A DNA stretch of 64,000 bases. Origin: Mycolicibacterium sp. Its GTDB lineage: Bacteria; Actinomycetota; Actinomycetes; Mycobacteriales; Mycobacteriaceae. Below, piece after piece: positions 45,970 through 54,771 of the stretch. Both the position numbers and the translations under genes were made by a program. A model generated the notes under the pieces. The model saw only the letters and a list, made by a program, of their open reading frames with translations. It did no database searches and was not told where the DNA came from. The stretch covers positions 1 to 64,000 of the forward strand of contig NZ_JAEMTA010000024.1 in the NCBI RefSeq assembly GCF_016462545.1. Direction: 5' to 3'. Each line of letters begins with the position of its first letter. Position 1 is the first letter of the stretch.

Positions 45970-46179
45970 CGCCGGCCCTTTGCATTGGGGGCCTGAGTGG
46001 TCCCGATTCCTCGACCATACGCGCGCAGGGTGCCCACCGGCGTTCCTCGTCGCGGGAATCATTCTGCGCCAACGAATTCGAACCACCACGTCATCGATGC
46101 GGTGGCGCGGTGGCCCTGGGCATAGGCTGGCAGACGTCTCGCAGCGATTCGCGGCACTACACGGCTGGTAGGTACGGGC

Positions 46180-46941
46180 ATGGCGGAAGTCTCCGCAGAA
46201 GACGCGGACGTCGCGGACTTGCGGGCGGGCATCGACGCTCTGGCGGGTCTGCTCGCAGGCAGTCTCGGGCTGCCCGAATTGCTCGCGCAGGTGGCCGTTT
46301 TCACGTGCCGTGCAATTCCCGGTGCCGACGGCGCCGCGGTCACGTTGCTGCGGGTGGACTCGACGGACGCCACGCTGGCCGAACGCGCGGCGAGCGCACC
46401 GTTCGTCACCGCGATCGACGAGGTCCAGTACGTCACTCTCGGCGAGGGGCCCGGGGTCACGGCGGTGCGCGATCGGCGCGCGGTGCGGTCCGGCTCCCTG
46501 GGTGGGGAGAAGATGTGGCCGAAGTTCGGTCCGCGCGTCGGCAGGATGGGCGTGCACAGCGCGCTCGCCCTGCCGCTGTCGGTGGCCGACCGGGTGGTCG
46601 GGGCCATCAGCGTGTACGCCTATGCGAAGGACGCCTTCGATGAGCACGCCGAAGAACTTGGAGAGCTGTTCGCGAGGCCGGCCGCCGCTGCGGTGCACAA
46701 CGCGCAGGTGCTCGCGGAGGCCCTCGCGCTGAACGCACAGTTGCGCAACGCGCTCTCGTCGCGCCCGGTGATCGATCAGGCCATCGGCATCATCCGCGCC
46801 CGCACGGGCCGTAGCGCGGAGGACGCCTTCGCCCAGTTGCAGGCGATGAGCCAGGGTGAACACCGCAAACTCGCCGACGTCGCGACGGTCGTCGTCGATG
46901 AGGCGGTCCGTCGCGCACACGCCCGAAACGGGGCGCTCTGA
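46180..46941 (+). CDS. GAF-ANTAR regulator
   Basis: 253 residues. A GAF sensor domain (about residues 25-165; VTLLRVDSTDATLAERAAS, GEGPGVTAVRDRRAVRSGSL, LALPLSVADRVVGAISVYAY) is followed by an ANTAR domain (about 185-245; ALSSRPVIDQAIGIIRARTG, AFAQLQAMSQGEHRKLADVA). ANTAR domains bind paired hexaloop hairpins in leader RNAs and prevent termination. In mycobacteria such proteins act on lipid and redox genes. Target RNA not found here. Start at ATG 46180. Confidence 0.93.
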   Translation: MAEVSAEDADVADLRAGIDALAGLLAGSLGLPELLAQVAVFTCRAIPGADGAAVTLLRVDSTDATLAERAASAPFVTAIDEVQYVTLGEGPGVTAVRDRRAVRSGSLGGEKMWPKFGPRVGRMGVHSALALPLSVADRVVGAISVYAYAKDAFDEHAEELGELFARPAAAAVHNAQVLAEALALNAQLRNALSSRPVIDQAIGIIRARTGRSAEDAFAQLQAMSQGEHRKLADVATVVVDEAVRRAHARNGAL

Positions 46942-47129
46942 AAAGCCCTTCGCAACGCGTCTAGCAGTGCGAATGGTCCGGCTCAGGCGTCCTGGGGGGG
47001 TGTTGGGGTGGTAACGTCAGGGGTGTTGGGAACCCAACCGGTCCGAAATTGGGCAGCTGTCCGCCGCTGTTCTCTACGAGCAGCCGCTCACGCCGGGCAC
47101 TTCGGTGACATCCGCCAGTCGGGACCACC

Positions 47130-48305
47130 TTGAACGCTCCATCTCGTTTTCCGTCGTTCCTCGGTCATGGTGTGCCGCTTCGGCATTCACCCCCGAGCAT
47201 CGGCATGCTCACCAGCTTTCCGCCGACGCCGTGCGGCCTCGCAACTTACAGCGCAGGATTGGCCGACGGCTTGTCCGCGAAGGGCTCCGACGTCAGCGTC
47301 GTCCGCATCGCCGACGGCGCGGAGTCCTCGAGCGCGGCCGTCGTGGGCGAATTGGTCGGCGGCTCGGCCGAGTCCGTCGCCGCGTGCGCGGACCTGCTCA
47401 ACGAGCGCGACGTCGCCGTCATTCAGCACGCCTACGACGTGTACGGCGGTACCGAGGGGTCCGACGTCCTCGACGTGATCGCCGCGCTGCGCGTCCCGAC
47501 CATCGTCGTCGCCCACGAAGTCCTCAAGCACCCGACGGCACGGCAGCGTTCCCTGATGGAGACGCTGGCCGCCAAGGCCGGCCGCGTCGTCGTGATGTCC
47601 GAGGCCGCCAACGAGCGTCTGCACGCCGAGTACTCCGTCGACCGCCACAAGGTCGTCACGATCGGGCGCGGCGCCACGCTGCCGACCGTCGTTCCCCTGA
47701 AGCGTGGCGGCAGGCCGACGTTGCTGACGTGGGGCCTGATGGGTCCCGGCAAGGGCGTCGAACGGGTCATCGACGCGATGAGCTCGCTGAAGGATCTGCG
47801 CGGGCAGCCGCGGTACCTGGTCGCAGGCGCCACGCGTCCGCGGGTGCTGGCCGCCGAGGGCGAGGCCTACCGCGAGGCCTGCATCGAACGCGCCCGCAGC
47901 ACCGGTGTCGCCACGGCGGTGAGCTTCGACTCGATCTACCGCAGCACCGCGTCGCTGTCGGCGTTGATCCAGACCTCGGCCGCGGTCGTGCTCCCGTACG
48001 ACTCCACCGACCAAGCCAACTCCGGAGTGTTGGTCGATGCGTTGGCAGCGGGCAGGCCCGTGGTCGCGACCGCCTTCCCACACGCCGTCGAACTCCTCGG
48101 CAGCGGGGCCGGCGTCGTGGTCAGCCACGACGATCCCGACGCGTTGACCTTCGCGCTGCGCCGCATGCTGACCGATCCGCGCATGACGGGCGACATGGCC
48201 GCGGAGGCACGGCGTTTGGCCCCGTCGCTGGGCTGGCCCGTCGCCGCGACCGCATTCATGACGCTCGCGCAGCGTCTCCTCGTCGAACGAACGGCACTCG
48301 TATGA
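47130..48305 (+). CDS. GT4-family glycosyltransferase
   Basis: 391 residues if the TTG at 47130 is used; a GTG at 47169 (VPLRHSPPSIGMLTSFPPTP) removes a leader without clear function and may be the real start, as no ribosome site favours the TTG. GT-B features: IGMLTSFPPTPCGLATYSAG, VIQHAYDVYGG, WGLMGPGKGVERVIDAMSSL and donor-site LPYDSTDQANSGVLVDALAA. It heads a run of three genes joined by ATGA overlaps. Acceptor and product unknown; secreted or capsular glycan assembly is a possibility. Confidence 0.87.
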   Translation: MNAPSRFPSFLGHGVPLRHSPPSIGMLTSFPPTPCGLATYSAGLADGLSAKGSDVSVVRIADGAESSSAAVVGELVGGSAESVAACADLLNERDVAVIQHAYDVYGGTEGSDVLDVIAALRVPTIVVAHEVLKHPTARQRSLMETLAAKAGRVVVMSEAANERLHAEYSVDRHKVVTIGRGATLPTVVPLKRGGRPTLLTWGLMGPGKGVERVIDAMSSLKDLRGQPRYLVAGATRPRVLAAEGEAYREACIERARSTGVATAVSFDSIYRSTASLSALIQTSAAVVLPYDSTDQANSGVLVDALAAGRPVVATAFPHAVELLGSGAGVVVSHDDPDALTFALRRMLTDPRMTGDMAAEARRLAPSLGWPVAATAFMTLAQRLLVERTALV

Positions 48306-49225
48306 CCACCGCACCCCTTCCCGTCTTCGATCATCTGCTGCACATCTCCGATCGGCGGGGCACCTTCGAGCACGCCCTGCTCGCCGAACCCGAGCGCGGC
48401 GGCGGCTACACCACCGAGGACATGTCCCGTCTCCTCGTCGTGGCCACCCGCCAGCCCGATCCCGGCGGCGTGATCAACGGCCTGGCGGGTCTGGCCGTGC
48501 GCTTCCTCAACGACGCGCAGTCCTATGCCGGCACCTGCCGAAATCACATGGACGCCAAAGGCAATTGGACCGACCAGCCGACCCTGGAGGAGTGGTGGGG
48601 CCGCTGCCTGTGGGCTCTGGGCACCGCCGCCGCGCACAGCAGCGTGGGCTTGGTCCGCCGGGTGTCGGTGATCCAATTCGAGCGTGCCGCCCAAGTGCGC
48701 TCACCGTTTCCGCGTGCCATGGCGTATGCGGCGCTCGGTGCGGCGGAGATCCTGTCCGTCGAACCCGACCACGCCATCGCCCGCAAGCTGCTCACCTCCT
48801 ACGCGGACAGCCTGCCCGATGCCGTGACCGATGCCGACGCCGTGATGGCCGAGGCCATGATCGCCGCCGGAACCGCGCTCGATCGACCGGCGCTGTGTCA
48901 GCAGGGCCTCGAGTCGCTGGCGTCGCTGCTCGCCGACCCGCGGGCGTTCGATCGTCAGCCGGTCGAGGTGGCCGCACTGTCGGATGCCTGCGCCAGGGCC
49001 TCCGGAGTCGATGCCAGCCCGACGTGGCCCGACGGCATCCGCGCCGCCGTGGCCTGGTTCGAGGGCGCCAACGACGCCGGGCAGCCAATGTGGGATTCGG
49101 TGACCGGCGGCGGGTTCGACGGATTGCACGCCGACGTGGTCGACCGCAATCAGGGCGCGGCGTCCACGCTGGCCGTCCTCTCGACGTTGCAGAACGCTCA
49201 GCGCCTCGCCACCGTGCCGGAATGA
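48302..49225 (+). CDS. Putative alpha/alpha-barrel glycosidase-like protein
   Basis: 307 residues, start ATG overlapping the glycosyltransferase stop (ATGA). The protein is largely helical with repeating units ending in motifs such as RGTFEHALLAEPERGGGYTT, WWGRCLWALGTAA and AVAWFEGANDAG, resembling the six-hairpin fold of some glycoside hydrolases; catalytic acids cannot be fixed by eye. No signal peptide. Coupled translation with a glycosyltransferase upstream and a transglutaminase-like protein downstream points to one joint process. Confidence 0.75.
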   Translation: MTTAPLPVFDHLLHISDRRGTFEHALLAEPERGGGYTTEDMSRLLVVATRQPDPGGVINGLAGLAVRFLNDAQSYAGTCRNHMDAKGNWTDQPTLEEWWGRCLWALGTAAAHSSVGLVRRVSVIQFERAAQVRSPFPRAMAYAALGAAEILSVEPDHAIARKLLTSYADSLPDAVTDADAVMAEAMIAAGTALDRPALCQQGLESLASLLADPRAFDRQPVEVAALSDACARASGVDASPTWPDGIRAAVAWFEGANDAGQPMWDSVTGGGFDGLHADVVDRNQGAASTLAVLSTLQNAQRLATVPE

Positions 49226-50037
49226 CGCCGCGCTTCAAACGCGACGTGGGCTGCCAGCTCGACGTCGACATCACCGCGCCGACGACACTCGAATTTCAGA
49301 TCGCGATCGCGCCGCATCCGAACGCCGAGGTCTACGAATCGTTGACGTTCACCCTCGACGGCACCCCCGTGCACCCCGTCGAGATCAGCGGTGCGCACGG
49401 CAACCGGATCCACAAGTTCTGGGCCGCGGGCGGCAATCTGCAGGTCGCCTATTCGGCCACCGTCGTCGGCCAGACGGACCCCGCCCCGGTCACCGACTAC
49501 GACCTGTCGGTGTATCTACGGCCCAGCCGTTACGCCGAGGCCGACAAGTTCTATGGTTTCGCCGCAACGGAATTCGGGGAGTACGCCGACTCGACGACAC
49601 TGTTGGAGCACGTCGCCGCATGGGTGGGCGGGCGACTCAACTACGTGCCGGGCTCCAGTGATCCGATCGACGGCGCCGTCGACACCATGCTCGCCGGAGC
49701 GGGTGTCTGCCGCGACTTCGCCCACCTGGTGGTGGCGATGCTGCGCGCGGTCAACGTGCCCGCCCGATTGGTTGCGGTGTACGCGCCGGGGCTCTCCCCG
49801 ATGGACTTCCACGCGGTCGCCGAGGCCTTCGTCGACGGGCAGTGGCGCGTCGTGGACGCGACGCTGTTGGCGCCGCGGCAGAGCCTGGTGCGCATCGCCA
49901 CCGGGCGCGACGCGTCGGACACCGCGTTCCTGGCGAACCACGAGGGCGCGATCGTGTTGAACTCGATGAACGTGATGGCCATCGTCGACGGCGAGCTGCC
50001 GTTCGACTCGATCGACCAGCTGGTGTCGATCCGCTGA
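49222..50037 (+). CDS. Transglutaminase-like protein
   Basis: 271 residues from the ATG in the ATGA overlap. An N-terminal beta-rich domain (QLDVDITAPTTLEFQIAIAP) of the transglut_N type precedes a papain-like core with AGAGVCRDFAHLVVAMLRAV (nucleophile Cys), MDFHAVAEAFVDGQW (His) and RVVDATLLAP (Asp), a complete Cys-His-Asp triad. Bacterial members act as proteases or amidases as often as cross-linkers. No signal peptide, so cytosolic. Confidence 0.88.
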   Translation: MTPRFKRDVGCQLDVDITAPTTLEFQIAIAPHPNAEVYESLTFTLDGTPVHPVEISGAHGNRIHKFWAAGGNLQVAYSATVVGQTDPAPVTDYDLSVYLRPSRYAEADKFYGFAATEFGEYADSTTLLEHVAAWVGGRLNYVPGSSDPIDGAVDTMLAGAGVCRDFAHLVVAMLRAVNVPARLVAVYAPGLSPMDFHAVAEAFVDGQWRVVDATLLAPRQSLVRIATGRDASDTAFLANHEGAIVLNSMNVMAIVDGELPFDSIDQLVSIR

Positions 50038-50044
50038 GCCCGGG

Positions 50045-50371
50045 TCAGTCGGTGAGGCTGCCGTGATCCTTGAGCTGCTCGCGCATGTCCGCGGTCTCGC
50101 GCGAGTCGGCCGACTGGGCGCGTCGGCCCCGGCTGCGGAAGGCGGCGATCTCGCTGTCGAGGTGTGCCGCTTGCGTTTTCGCCTCGGTAGGGTCTGTCAT
50201 CTCGCCGTCGAGTTGGTCGAAGAGGGCGTCCTCGGCGATCTCACGACGCAGGCTCGGTCCGCCGAGCAGGCGCTGCTCGGCTCGGAACTTGCGCTTGAAG
50301 AACACCACCACGCCGACGAGGGTGAGGGCGACGAAGACGGCGACGACGCTCAGCACGATCGAATTGGTCAC
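50045..50371 (-). CDS. Small single-pass membrane protein of unknown function
   Basis: 108 residues from GTG 50371 (the frame extends upstream but with no coding character). One N-terminal membrane helix (IVLSVVAVFVALTLVGVVVF) is followed by KRKFRAEQRLLGGPSLRREI and a charged, helical cytosolic tail with several Glu/Asp/Arg, possibly coiled-coil. No family recognised. It is convergent with the transglutaminase-like gene, seven bases between stops. Confidence 0.68.
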   Translation of the reverse strand: MTNSIVLSVVAVFVALTLVGVVVFFKRKFRAEQRLLGGPSLRREIAEDALFDQLDGEMTDPTEAKTQAAHLDSEIAAFRSRGRRAQSADSRETADMREQLKDHGSLTD

Positions 50372-50664
50372 GGCAACGGAACCATGGTCCCGGTGGCGGG
50401 CAGGGTGCTCTCGATTTCGATGACGACCAACTTCGTGCCTCGGCTTCTCGTAGACCACCAGTGAACGCGGATATCGGCGATGTGTCAATTTCGTTGACAC
50501 GGCATCGAAATCGGTTCGCCAAGATCAATTTTGGTGCGCTCGATCGGTGCTCCGAACAGGGGTTGCACCCGTGCGCCAGCCATCGGGTCCCGGCGCGTAG
50601 GTTTGTGGTGCCCGGTCGGCATCGGTGACCTGGGCATCAACCATGTCTTGGGAGGGCCGGCCAC

Positions 50665-51810
50665 ATGAGTGCACTCAGCCTCGGCATCATCGCCGTCACG
50701 CACAAGGAGAACGAGTTCCGGCTGCCCATCCATCCGGAGCATCTGGACCGCATCGACAAGGACGTCCTGAGCCGCATCTACCTCGAACGCGGGTACGGCG
50801 AGCACTTCGGGATCTCGGACAAGAAGCTGGCGCGTTCGGTGGCCGGGATGCGTTCACGGGAAGAGCTGATCGCGGAGTGCGACATCATCCTGCTGGCCAA
50901 GCCCGACGCCGACGACCTCGCTGAGTTGCGCGACGGCCAGGTGCTGTGGGGTTGGCCGCACTGCGTGCAGGACGCCGAGCTGACGCAACAGGCGATCGAC
51001 CGCCGTCTGACCTTGATCGCCTTCGAGGCCATGAACCTGTGGCGCAAGGACGGCTCCTTCAAGCTGCACGTGTTCCACAAGAACAATGAGATGGCCGGGT
51101 ACTGCTCGGTGTTTCACGCCCTGGAGATCATCGGCTCGACGGGAACCTACGGACGGCGGCTGCGGGCGGCGGTGATCGGCTTCGGGGCGACCGCCCGTGG
51201 TGCGGTGACCGCTCTGAACGCGGTCGGCGTCAGCCACATCGACATCCTGACCAACCGCAACGTCGCCGAGGTCGCGTCGCCGATCCACTCCGCGGAGATC
51301 ATCCAGTTCGAATCCGAGGAGGACGGGTCGAGCTTCGCGCTCACCGACGACGGCCGGGTGCCGCTGGCCGGATTTCTCGCCGAGCACGACGTCGTCGTCA
51401 ATTGCGTGCTGCAGGACCCCAATGCGCCGCTGGTCTTCCTCGACGAGGGTGACCTCGAGACCTTCCGGCCCGGAAGTCTGTTCATCGACGTATCCTGTGA
51501 CGAGGCAATGGGTTTCAGCTGGGCGGTGCCGACGTCGTTCGAGAAGCCGACGTTCGTCGTCGGGAACAACATGACGTACTACGCCGTCGATCACAGCCCG
51601 TCGTACCTGTGGAACGCGGCCACCTGGGAGATCAGCGAGGCGCTGATTCCCTATCTTCCAACGATTCTCGGTGGTCCCGACGAGTGGGACGACGACGAGA
51701 CGGTGCACCGGGCGATCGAGATCCGCGAGGGCACCATCGTCAACCCCGACATCCTGGAGTTTCAGGACCGTGCGGCGGAGTACCCGCACATCCGTACCGA
51801 TCCCCGTTGA
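50665..51810 (+). CDS. Alanine dehydrogenase / N5-(carboxyethyl)ornithine synthase-like enzyme
   Basis: 381 residues. The N-terminal AlaDH/PNT domain starts LGIIAVTHKENEFRLPIHPE and includes LERGYGEHFGISDKKLA and ECDIILLAKPD. The NAD(P) domain has AAVIGFGATARGAVTALNAV, an Ala replacing one Gly of the usual GxGxxG. Loss of the typical AlaDH active-site block in favour of FEAMNLWRKDGSFKLHVFHK and long C-terminal WNAATWEISEALIPYLPTIL resembles CEO synthase of Lactococcus, which reductively joins pyruvate to ornithine. Substrate here is inferred from resemblance only. Monocistronic by position. Confidence 0.8.
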   Translation: MSALSLGIIAVTHKENEFRLPIHPEHLDRIDKDVLSRIYLERGYGEHFGISDKKLARSVAGMRSREELIAECDIILLAKPDADDLAELRDGQVLWGWPHCVQDAELTQQAIDRRLTLIAFEAMNLWRKDGSFKLHVFHKNNEMAGYCSVFHALEIIGSTGTYGRRLRAAVIGFGATARGAVTALNAVGVSHIDILTNRNVAEVASPIHSAEIIQFESEEDGSSFALTDDGRVPLAGFLAEHDVVVNCVLQDPNAPLVFLDEGDLETFRPGSLFIDVSCDEAMGFSWAVPTSFEKPTFVVGNNMTYYAVDHSPSYLWNAATWEISEALIPYLPTILGGPDEWDDDETVHRAIEIREGTIVNPDILEFQDRAAEYPHIRTDPR

Positions 51811-51885
51811 GCCGCATAGGCGTAGCGTGAGGGTATCGAGCAGCTCGGTTCCGAGCGAACATGCTCGACTGCAAAGGACATCACG

Positions 51886-52047
51886 ATGGCTTCGTCCACG
51901 AAGATCCGTTCGCCCTATGAGAATCGTCTAGAGCTCGTCAAGACGACCATCTCCTCCCACTCCAAACTCGATGACAAGGCCGCGGGCAAGGTCGCCGTCG
52001 AGGTCCTGGCGGCGCTGGCCGCCATTCCCGCTCAGAGGGTGCGCTGA
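51886..52047 (+). CDS. Small conserved-looking protein (53 aa), DUF6307-like
   Basis: 53 residues from ATG 51886, preceded by AAAGGA. It begins MASSTKIRSPYENRLELVKT and continues through SSHSKLDDKAAGKVAVEVLA; amphipathic helices, no membrane segment, no cysteine. I recall similar short mycobacterial proteins grouped as DUF6307, function unknown. The next small gene begins 16 bases after its stop, so they likely share a transcript. Confidence 0.62.
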   Translation: MASSTKIRSPYENRLELVKTTISSHSKLDDKAAGKVAVEVLAALAAIPAQRVR

Positions 52048-52063
52048 CCCCGGTCGGCGCGTC

Positions 52064-52261
52064 ATGACTGTCACGGTGGCGCTTCCCAACGGGGGAAGCG
52101 ACGAGTACCTGAGATCCGGCGACTCCTACGTCAAGAACGGCGACGGCACGCTCGACGTCGTTCGCGTCGGCGCCAAGGAGACCTACTTCTACGACTCCGG
52201 GGCGTGGAACGGCGTCGACGGCGACGAGAAGAAGACGTCGAAACGACGCTTCTTCGGCTAA
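52064..52261 (+). CDS. Small protein (65 aa) of unknown function
   Basis: 65 residues from ATG 52064. MTVTVALPNGGSDEYLRSGD then YVKNGDGTLDVVRVGAKETY, suggesting a small beta-sandwich or barrel, ending in a basic tail KKTSKRRFFG. No signal or membrane segment. Upstream codons in frame are out-of-character, so this start is preferred. Family not recognised. It sits between the 53-residue gene and the kinase gene, all on the same strand. Confidence 0.6.
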   Translation: MTVTVALPNGGSDEYLRSGDSYVKNGDGTLDVVRVGAKETYFYDSGAWNGVDGDEKKTSKRRFFG

Positions 52262-52354
52262 TCAGTACCGGTCGACTCGAGACGTTGCGCCTGGTCGTGA
52301 GGTAGCTTCGATCGACACAGCCACGCGGGGTTGGCCGTTGCCGAGGAGTTCACG

Positions 52355-54169
52355 GTGGATGCGACGCCATTCGGGCACTATCAGCTGCAGGAGCTGCTGG
52401 GCCGTGGCGGCATGGGCGAGGTCTACCGGGCGTACGACACCAAGACCGATCGCGTGGTCGCGCTGAAGGTTCTGCCGCCCCATCTGGCCCAGGACACCGT
52501 CTTCCAGCAGCGGTTCCGTCGCGAGTCGCAGGCCGCGGCCAGCCTGAGCGATCCGCACGTGGTGCCCATTCACGGCTACGGCGAGATCGACGGCCGGCTG
52601 TATCTCGACATGCGGTTGATCGAGGGCAAGACGCTCGGCGACATCCTCGCCGAGGGTGAGCGGCCGATCGGCCCGGAACTTTCGGTGAAGGTGGTCGAGC
52701 AGGTCGCGATGGCGCTGGACGCCGCGCATCGGGCGGGCCTGATCCATCGCGACGTCAAGCCGTCGAACATCTTGATCACCGAGCGAGAGTTCGTGTATCT
52801 GATCGACTTCGGTCTCGCGCGCACCGCGGGCGAGAAGGGGATGACGACGGCGGGCAGCACGCTCGGCACGCTCGCGTACATGGCGCCCGAGCGCTTCGAC
52901 GGCGGGCAGAGCGATCCGCGGTCCGACGTCTACGCATTGACGTGCGTGCTGTACGAGGGGCTGACGGGATCGCGGCCGTATCCCGCGGACAGCCTCGAGC
53001 AGCAGATCGCCGGGCACATGGTGTCGGCGCCGCCGCGACCGTCGGCATTCGACCCGGCGCTGGCAGCGTTCGACGACGTCATCGCCAAGGGGCTGGCCAA
53101 GAAACCGGGACAGCGCTTTCAGACGGGCGCCGACCTCGCGGAGGCCGCCCGCCGCGCGCTGAATGCGCCGGTGCGTGGCGCGGGCCGGTCCGGTCGGCAT
53201 TCGGCCCGGCGGGTGCCGACGGGTCGACGCGGGCGGCCGTCGCGTCGCGTGCTGACGGTCACCGCGGCGGTGGTCGTCGTGGCGGCGCTGGGCACCTTCG
53301 GGGTGTGGCAGCTGACCGGCACGCCCGATACGAGCGGTACCCGGCAGGCGGGCGTGGCGAGCAGCACGGCGCCAGCGGATCCGTCGGTGCTGCCCGGTGC
53401 GATGGCGTCGATCGCGGCGACGGTGCCCGCGGACGTCCGGGCGACGGGCACGTTGGTGATCGGTGTCAATGTTCCCTACGCCCCCAACGAGTTCAAGGAC
53501 GCCAACGGTGACATCGTGGGCTTCGACGTCGATTTGATGAACGCAATCGCACGGACGCTGGGGCTGCGGCCCGAATACCGCGAGACCGCGTTCGAGGCGA
53601 TCATCCCGTCGGTTCGGGCGGAGGACTTCAACGTCGGGATGTCGTCGTTCACCGATAACGCTGAGAGGGAGGCCGCGGTCGACTTCGTCACCTACTTCGA
53701 GGCGGGCACGCTGTGGGCGCAGCGGCCCGGGTCGTCGGTGAATCCCAAGAACGCGTGCGGGTTACGGGTCGGCGTGGCCTATGGCGCGATACAGGAGACG
53801 CAGGAGATCCCGCGTTTGAGCGACGCGTGCGTCGCCGCCGGGAACACCCCGATCGACAAGCGGGTCTACGTCCGCCAGGACGATCTGACGAAGGCGCTGA
53901 TCGCCGGTGAGGTCGACGCGATGGCGGCCGACTCCCCGGTGACCGGCTTCGCGGTGAAGACCAGTGGAGGCGCACTGGAGGAGGCGGGCGACGTCACCGA
54001 TCCGCAGCCGTACGGCTGGCCGGTGGCCAAGGGTTCGGCGCTCGCGGAGTCGCTGCGCCTGGCACTGCAGCATCTGATGAAGACCGGTGAATACCGGACC
54101 ATCGCCACCATGTGGGGCGTCGAGAAGGGCATGATCGACGAGTCCGTGATCAACTCGGCGAGTCGGTAG
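52355..54169 (+). CDS. Membrane Ser/Thr kinase with extracellular SBP_bac_3 solute-binding domain
   Basis: 604 residues from GTG 52355, which has AGGAG six bases upstream; an upstream TTG adds eight residues but lacks such a site. Kinase domain about 9-270: GRGGMGEVY, Lys38 in VALKVL, HRDVKPSNI, DFGLAR, activation loop MTTAGSTLGTLAYMAPE, all catalytic residues intact (PknB-like). A basic juxtamembrane region leads to one helix (VLTVTAAVVVVAALGTFGVW, about 297-318). Outside, residues 360-600 form a family 3 solute-binding domain (GTLVIGVNVPYAPNEFKDAN, GFDVDLMNAIARTLGL, AEDFNVGMSSFTDNAEREAA), typical of amino-acid receptors, with two cysteines. It reads as a one-protein sensor that couples ligand binding outside to phosphorylation inside. 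Confidence 0.93.
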   Translation: MDATPFGHYQLQELLGRGGMGEVYRAYDTKTDRVVALKVLPPHLAQDTVFQQRFRRESQAAASLSDPHVVPIHGYGEIDGRLYLDMRLIEGKTLGDILAEGERPIGPELSVKVVEQVAMALDAAHRAGLIHRDVKPSNILITEREFVYLIDFGLARTAGEKGMTTAGSTLGTLAYMAPERFDGGQSDPRSDVYALTCVLYEGLTGSRPYPADSLEQQIAGHMVSAPPRPSAFDPALAAFDDVIAKGLAKKPGQRFQTGADLAEAARRALNAPVRGAGRSGRHSARRVPTGRRGRPSRRVLTVTAAVVVVAALGTFGVWQLTGTPDTSGTRQAGVASSTAPADPSVLPGAMASIAATVPADVRATGTLVIGVNVPYAPNEFKDANGDIVGFDVDLMNAIARTLGLRPEYRETAFEAIIPSVRAEDFNVGMSSFTDNAEREAAVDFVTYFEAGTLWAQRPGSSVNPKNACGLRVGVAYGAIQETQEIPRLSDACVAAGNTPIDKRVYVRQDDLTKALIAGEVDAMAADSPVTGFAVKTSGGALEEAGDVTDPQPYGWPVAKGSALAESLRLALQHLMKTGEYRTIATMWGVEKGMIDESVINSASR

Positions 54170-54468
54170 CCAGGATCTCGTCGGCGGCGAGTCGGTGGCG
54201 GGAAACTGCCAACGGGAGGTCCACCTCGGATCTTTGATAAATGCCTGTTCGTCAGACGTCATCTCGTGTTGACGCGGCAATGCGCGACATCGGCGCGACG
54301 GGTACCGAGCGGGTGGCCGCGATGTCCCCTGATCGGGGGACGTCCGCGTCATCCACTCCAATCGCTGGTCGGTGGACAGACCTCGACCCCTGAGTGCGAC
54401 ATAGTTGTCTCATCGCCGGGAAATACCGGCTCAGAGAGCCAAAGCGTCACTCACACAGGGAGATTCAC
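54170..54468. other. Intergenic stretch, 299 bases
   Basis: No coding frame of normal composition is visible. A short hairpin, GTCCCC...GGGGAC, lies near 54324-54342. The region probably carries the promoter of the small secreted protein downstream. Confidence 0.5.
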
Positions 54469-54687
54469 ATGACCACCATTGCCCGCCGCATCGCCGCCAC
54501 CGCCGCCCTGCTCGCCGCCCCCGCCTTGATCGCGCTCGGTACCGCCGGCGCCAGCCAGGCCGACACCTCGATCACCAACAACGGCCCCTCGGTCAGCAGC
54601 CCGGTGCACCGCGACGCCTTCCCCCACCAGAGCAACACCCCGCAGCCCGGCACCTCCGTGCATCACCACCACCAGGGTCACCGCTAG
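54469..54687 (+). CDS. Small secreted protein with histidine-rich C-terminus
   Basis: 72 residues; ATG 54469 has AGGGAG six bases upstream. Signal peptide IARRIAATAALLAAPALIAL with cleavage after ASQA gives a mature peptide of about 41 residues, hydrophilic and disordered-looking, ending HHHHQGHR. Histidines could bind copper, zinc or nickel outside the membrane. Similar signal sequences head many tiny mycobacterial exported proteins of unknown role. Confidence 0.78.
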   Translation: MTTIARRIAATAALLAAPALIALGTAGASQADTSITNNGPSVSSPVHRDAFPHQSNTPQPGTSVHHHHQGHR

Positions 54688-54771
54688 CCGACGGGGCCGA
54701 ACCAACTCCGCTGTGAACCCCACCAGCCGCGGTAACGTCACACCAGCACGCAACTGATCGGGGGCGTATCG

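Noticed and set aside
47105..49225. A 706-codon reading frame spanning the glycosyltransferase and the barrel protein
   Set aside because: The first half is an out-of-frame shadow of the GT4 gene; the second half is the real 307-residue gene starting at the ATGA overlap.
54640..54687. Vector-derived His tag at the end of the small secreted protein
   Set aside because: The codons are native GC-rich ones, the run is only four His, and the sequence continues with QGHR before the stop.
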